Below the pieces are notes generated by a model. The model saw only the letters and a list, made by a program, of their open reading frames with translations, made no database searches and had not been told where the DNA came from. This document shows positions 63,439 to 64,000 of a stretch of 64,000 bases of DNA, one piece after another. The position numbers and the translations under genes are program-made. Numbering within the stretch: the first letter of the stretch is position 1; every line of letters begins with the position of its first letter. The stretch is taken from NCBI GenBank assembly GCA_963702105.1, contig OY969712.1:4340001-4404000 (forward strand). Direction: 5' to 3'. This stretch comes from ZC4RG20 sp963702105 (GTDB taxonomy: Bacteria; Pseudomonadota; Gammaproteobacteria; Steroidobacterales; Rariloculaceae).

Positions 63439-64000
63439 GTGCCGGCCGAGGACGGCGGGCGCGTGGCTGCGAGGCCTTGGAAATCGAACAATGCCCGATC
63501 CGCGAGGTGGGAGGGCGTTACGTGCTGAAGACTTCGAAAGAGCCGGTCCGTGCGGCCCGGGTCCTCCCGCTCCCAGTCCGCGAGCATGCGCTTGATCCGC
63601 GCGCGCTGCAGATTCTCCTGCGAGCCGCAGAGATTGCACGGGATGATCGGGAACCGCCGGCCGCGCGCGTAGCGGGCGATGTCGCGCTCGGCGCAGTAGG
63701 CGAGCGGTCGGATCAGCACGTGCCGGCCGTCGTCGCTGACGAGCTTCGGCGGCATGGCCTTGAGCCGGCCGCCGTGAAACATGTTCAGGAACAGCGTCTC
63801 GACGATGTCGTCGCGATGGTGTCCGAGCGCGATCTTCGTCGCCCCGAGCTCGTCCGCGACGCGGTACAGGATGCCGCGGCGCAAGCGCGAGCACAGCCCG
63901 CACAGGGTCTTGCCCTCGGGAATCACGCGCGTCACGACGGAATAGGTGTCCTCCGTCACAATGCGGTGCTCGACGCCGAGCTCCTCGAGATAGCGCGGCA
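63375..64000 (-). CDS. ttcA: tRNA 2-thiocytidine synthetase TtcA (5' part cut off)
   Basis: About 208 C-terminal residues of TtcA: the segment TLCGLCSRLRRGILYRVADELG with the Fe-S ligands of the CxxC type, KIALGHHRDDIVETLFLNMFHGG, PLAYCAERDIARYARGRRFPIIPCNLCGSQ (third Cys). The P-loop SGGKDS lies in the missing N-terminal part beyond 64000. It thiolates C32 of some tRNAs. The tail after SHLADRALFDF is longer than usual, about 30 residues. The gene is convergent with the kinase and overlaps it. Confidence 0.93.
   Translation of the reverse strand, partial: PRYLEELGVEHRIVTEDTYSVVTRVIPEGKTLCGLCSRLRRGILYRVADELGATKIALGHHRDDIVETLFLNMFHGGRLKAMPPKLVSDDGRHVLIRPLAYCAERDIARYARGRRFPIIPCNLCGSQENLQRARIKRMLADWEREDPGRTDRLFRSLQHVTPSHLADRALFDFQGLAATRPPSSAGTQAELASSAADREPPSAGSNG

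Overview
The window comes from a GC-rich gammaproteobacterium. Three things support this: the order ybeZ-ybeY-corC, the fused tRNA-tufB-secE-nusG-rplKAJL-rpoBC / str / S10 / spc / alpha block with two tuf genes, and the presence of csrA-type, gloB, ttcA and pepQ genes. The lineage is not enteric, but I cannot place it more finely from sequence alone. The window is cut inside corC at the left end and inside ttcA at the right end.

Layout. 1-4.3 kb (minus): corC, ybeY, ybeZ, miaB, ssb. 4.8-7.7 kb: uvrA, divergent from ssb. 7.7-10.9 kb (minus): a small catabolic or uptake cluster of a CMD-family protein, a GarR-like beta-hydroxyacid dehydrogenase and an MFS symporter. 11.1-13.9 kb (plus): a proteobacterial sortase and its VIT/vWA surface-protein substrate. 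13.9-15.7 kb (minus): a YfaZ-like outer-membrane protein and trpS. 15.8-18.5 kb (plus): pepQ, an ICMT-like membrane methyltransferase and a small kinase-like protein. 18.7-23.3 kb (plus): a YtrA-type GntR regulator, an ABC ATPase and permease, a decayed second ABC unit, and a cytochrome c/quinoprotein dehydrogenase.

24.0-56.6 kb is one long minus-strand block. Read in the direction of transcription it runs: tRNA-Tyr, tRNA-Gly, tRNA-Thr, tufB, tRNA-Trp, secE, nusG, rplK, rplA, rplJ, rplL, rpoB, rpoC, then rpsL, rpsG, fusA, tufA, rpsJ, then rplC through rpsQ (S10), rplN through rpmJ (spc), and rpsM through rplQ (alpha). Convincing sigma70-type promoters sit upstream of tRNA-Tyr, upstream of rpsL, and (extended -10) upstream of rplC. 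After the block come an unusual CsrA/RsmF-like small RNA-binding protein, a PilZ-domain protein, gloB, thrS, an FAH-family protein, an SRPBCC protein and a pseudo-receiver/Ser-Thr kinase fusion, ending in ttcA.

The most unusual feature is a set of short dispersed inverted repeats. Family A has arms built on GGGGTCAGAGCCC, with the second arm inverted. It occurs five times: four times in gaps between essential co-directional genes (miaB/ssb, rpsJ/rplC, rpsG/rpsL, rplK/nusG), and once inside a coding region, where it is read through in frame and adds about 23 residues to the GarR-like enzyme. Family B occurs twice (downstream of rplQ, and between rpsS and rplV). Its central hairpin core is conserved and shows compensatory changes, but the long outer arms differ completely between copies. 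No transposase for either family lies in the window.
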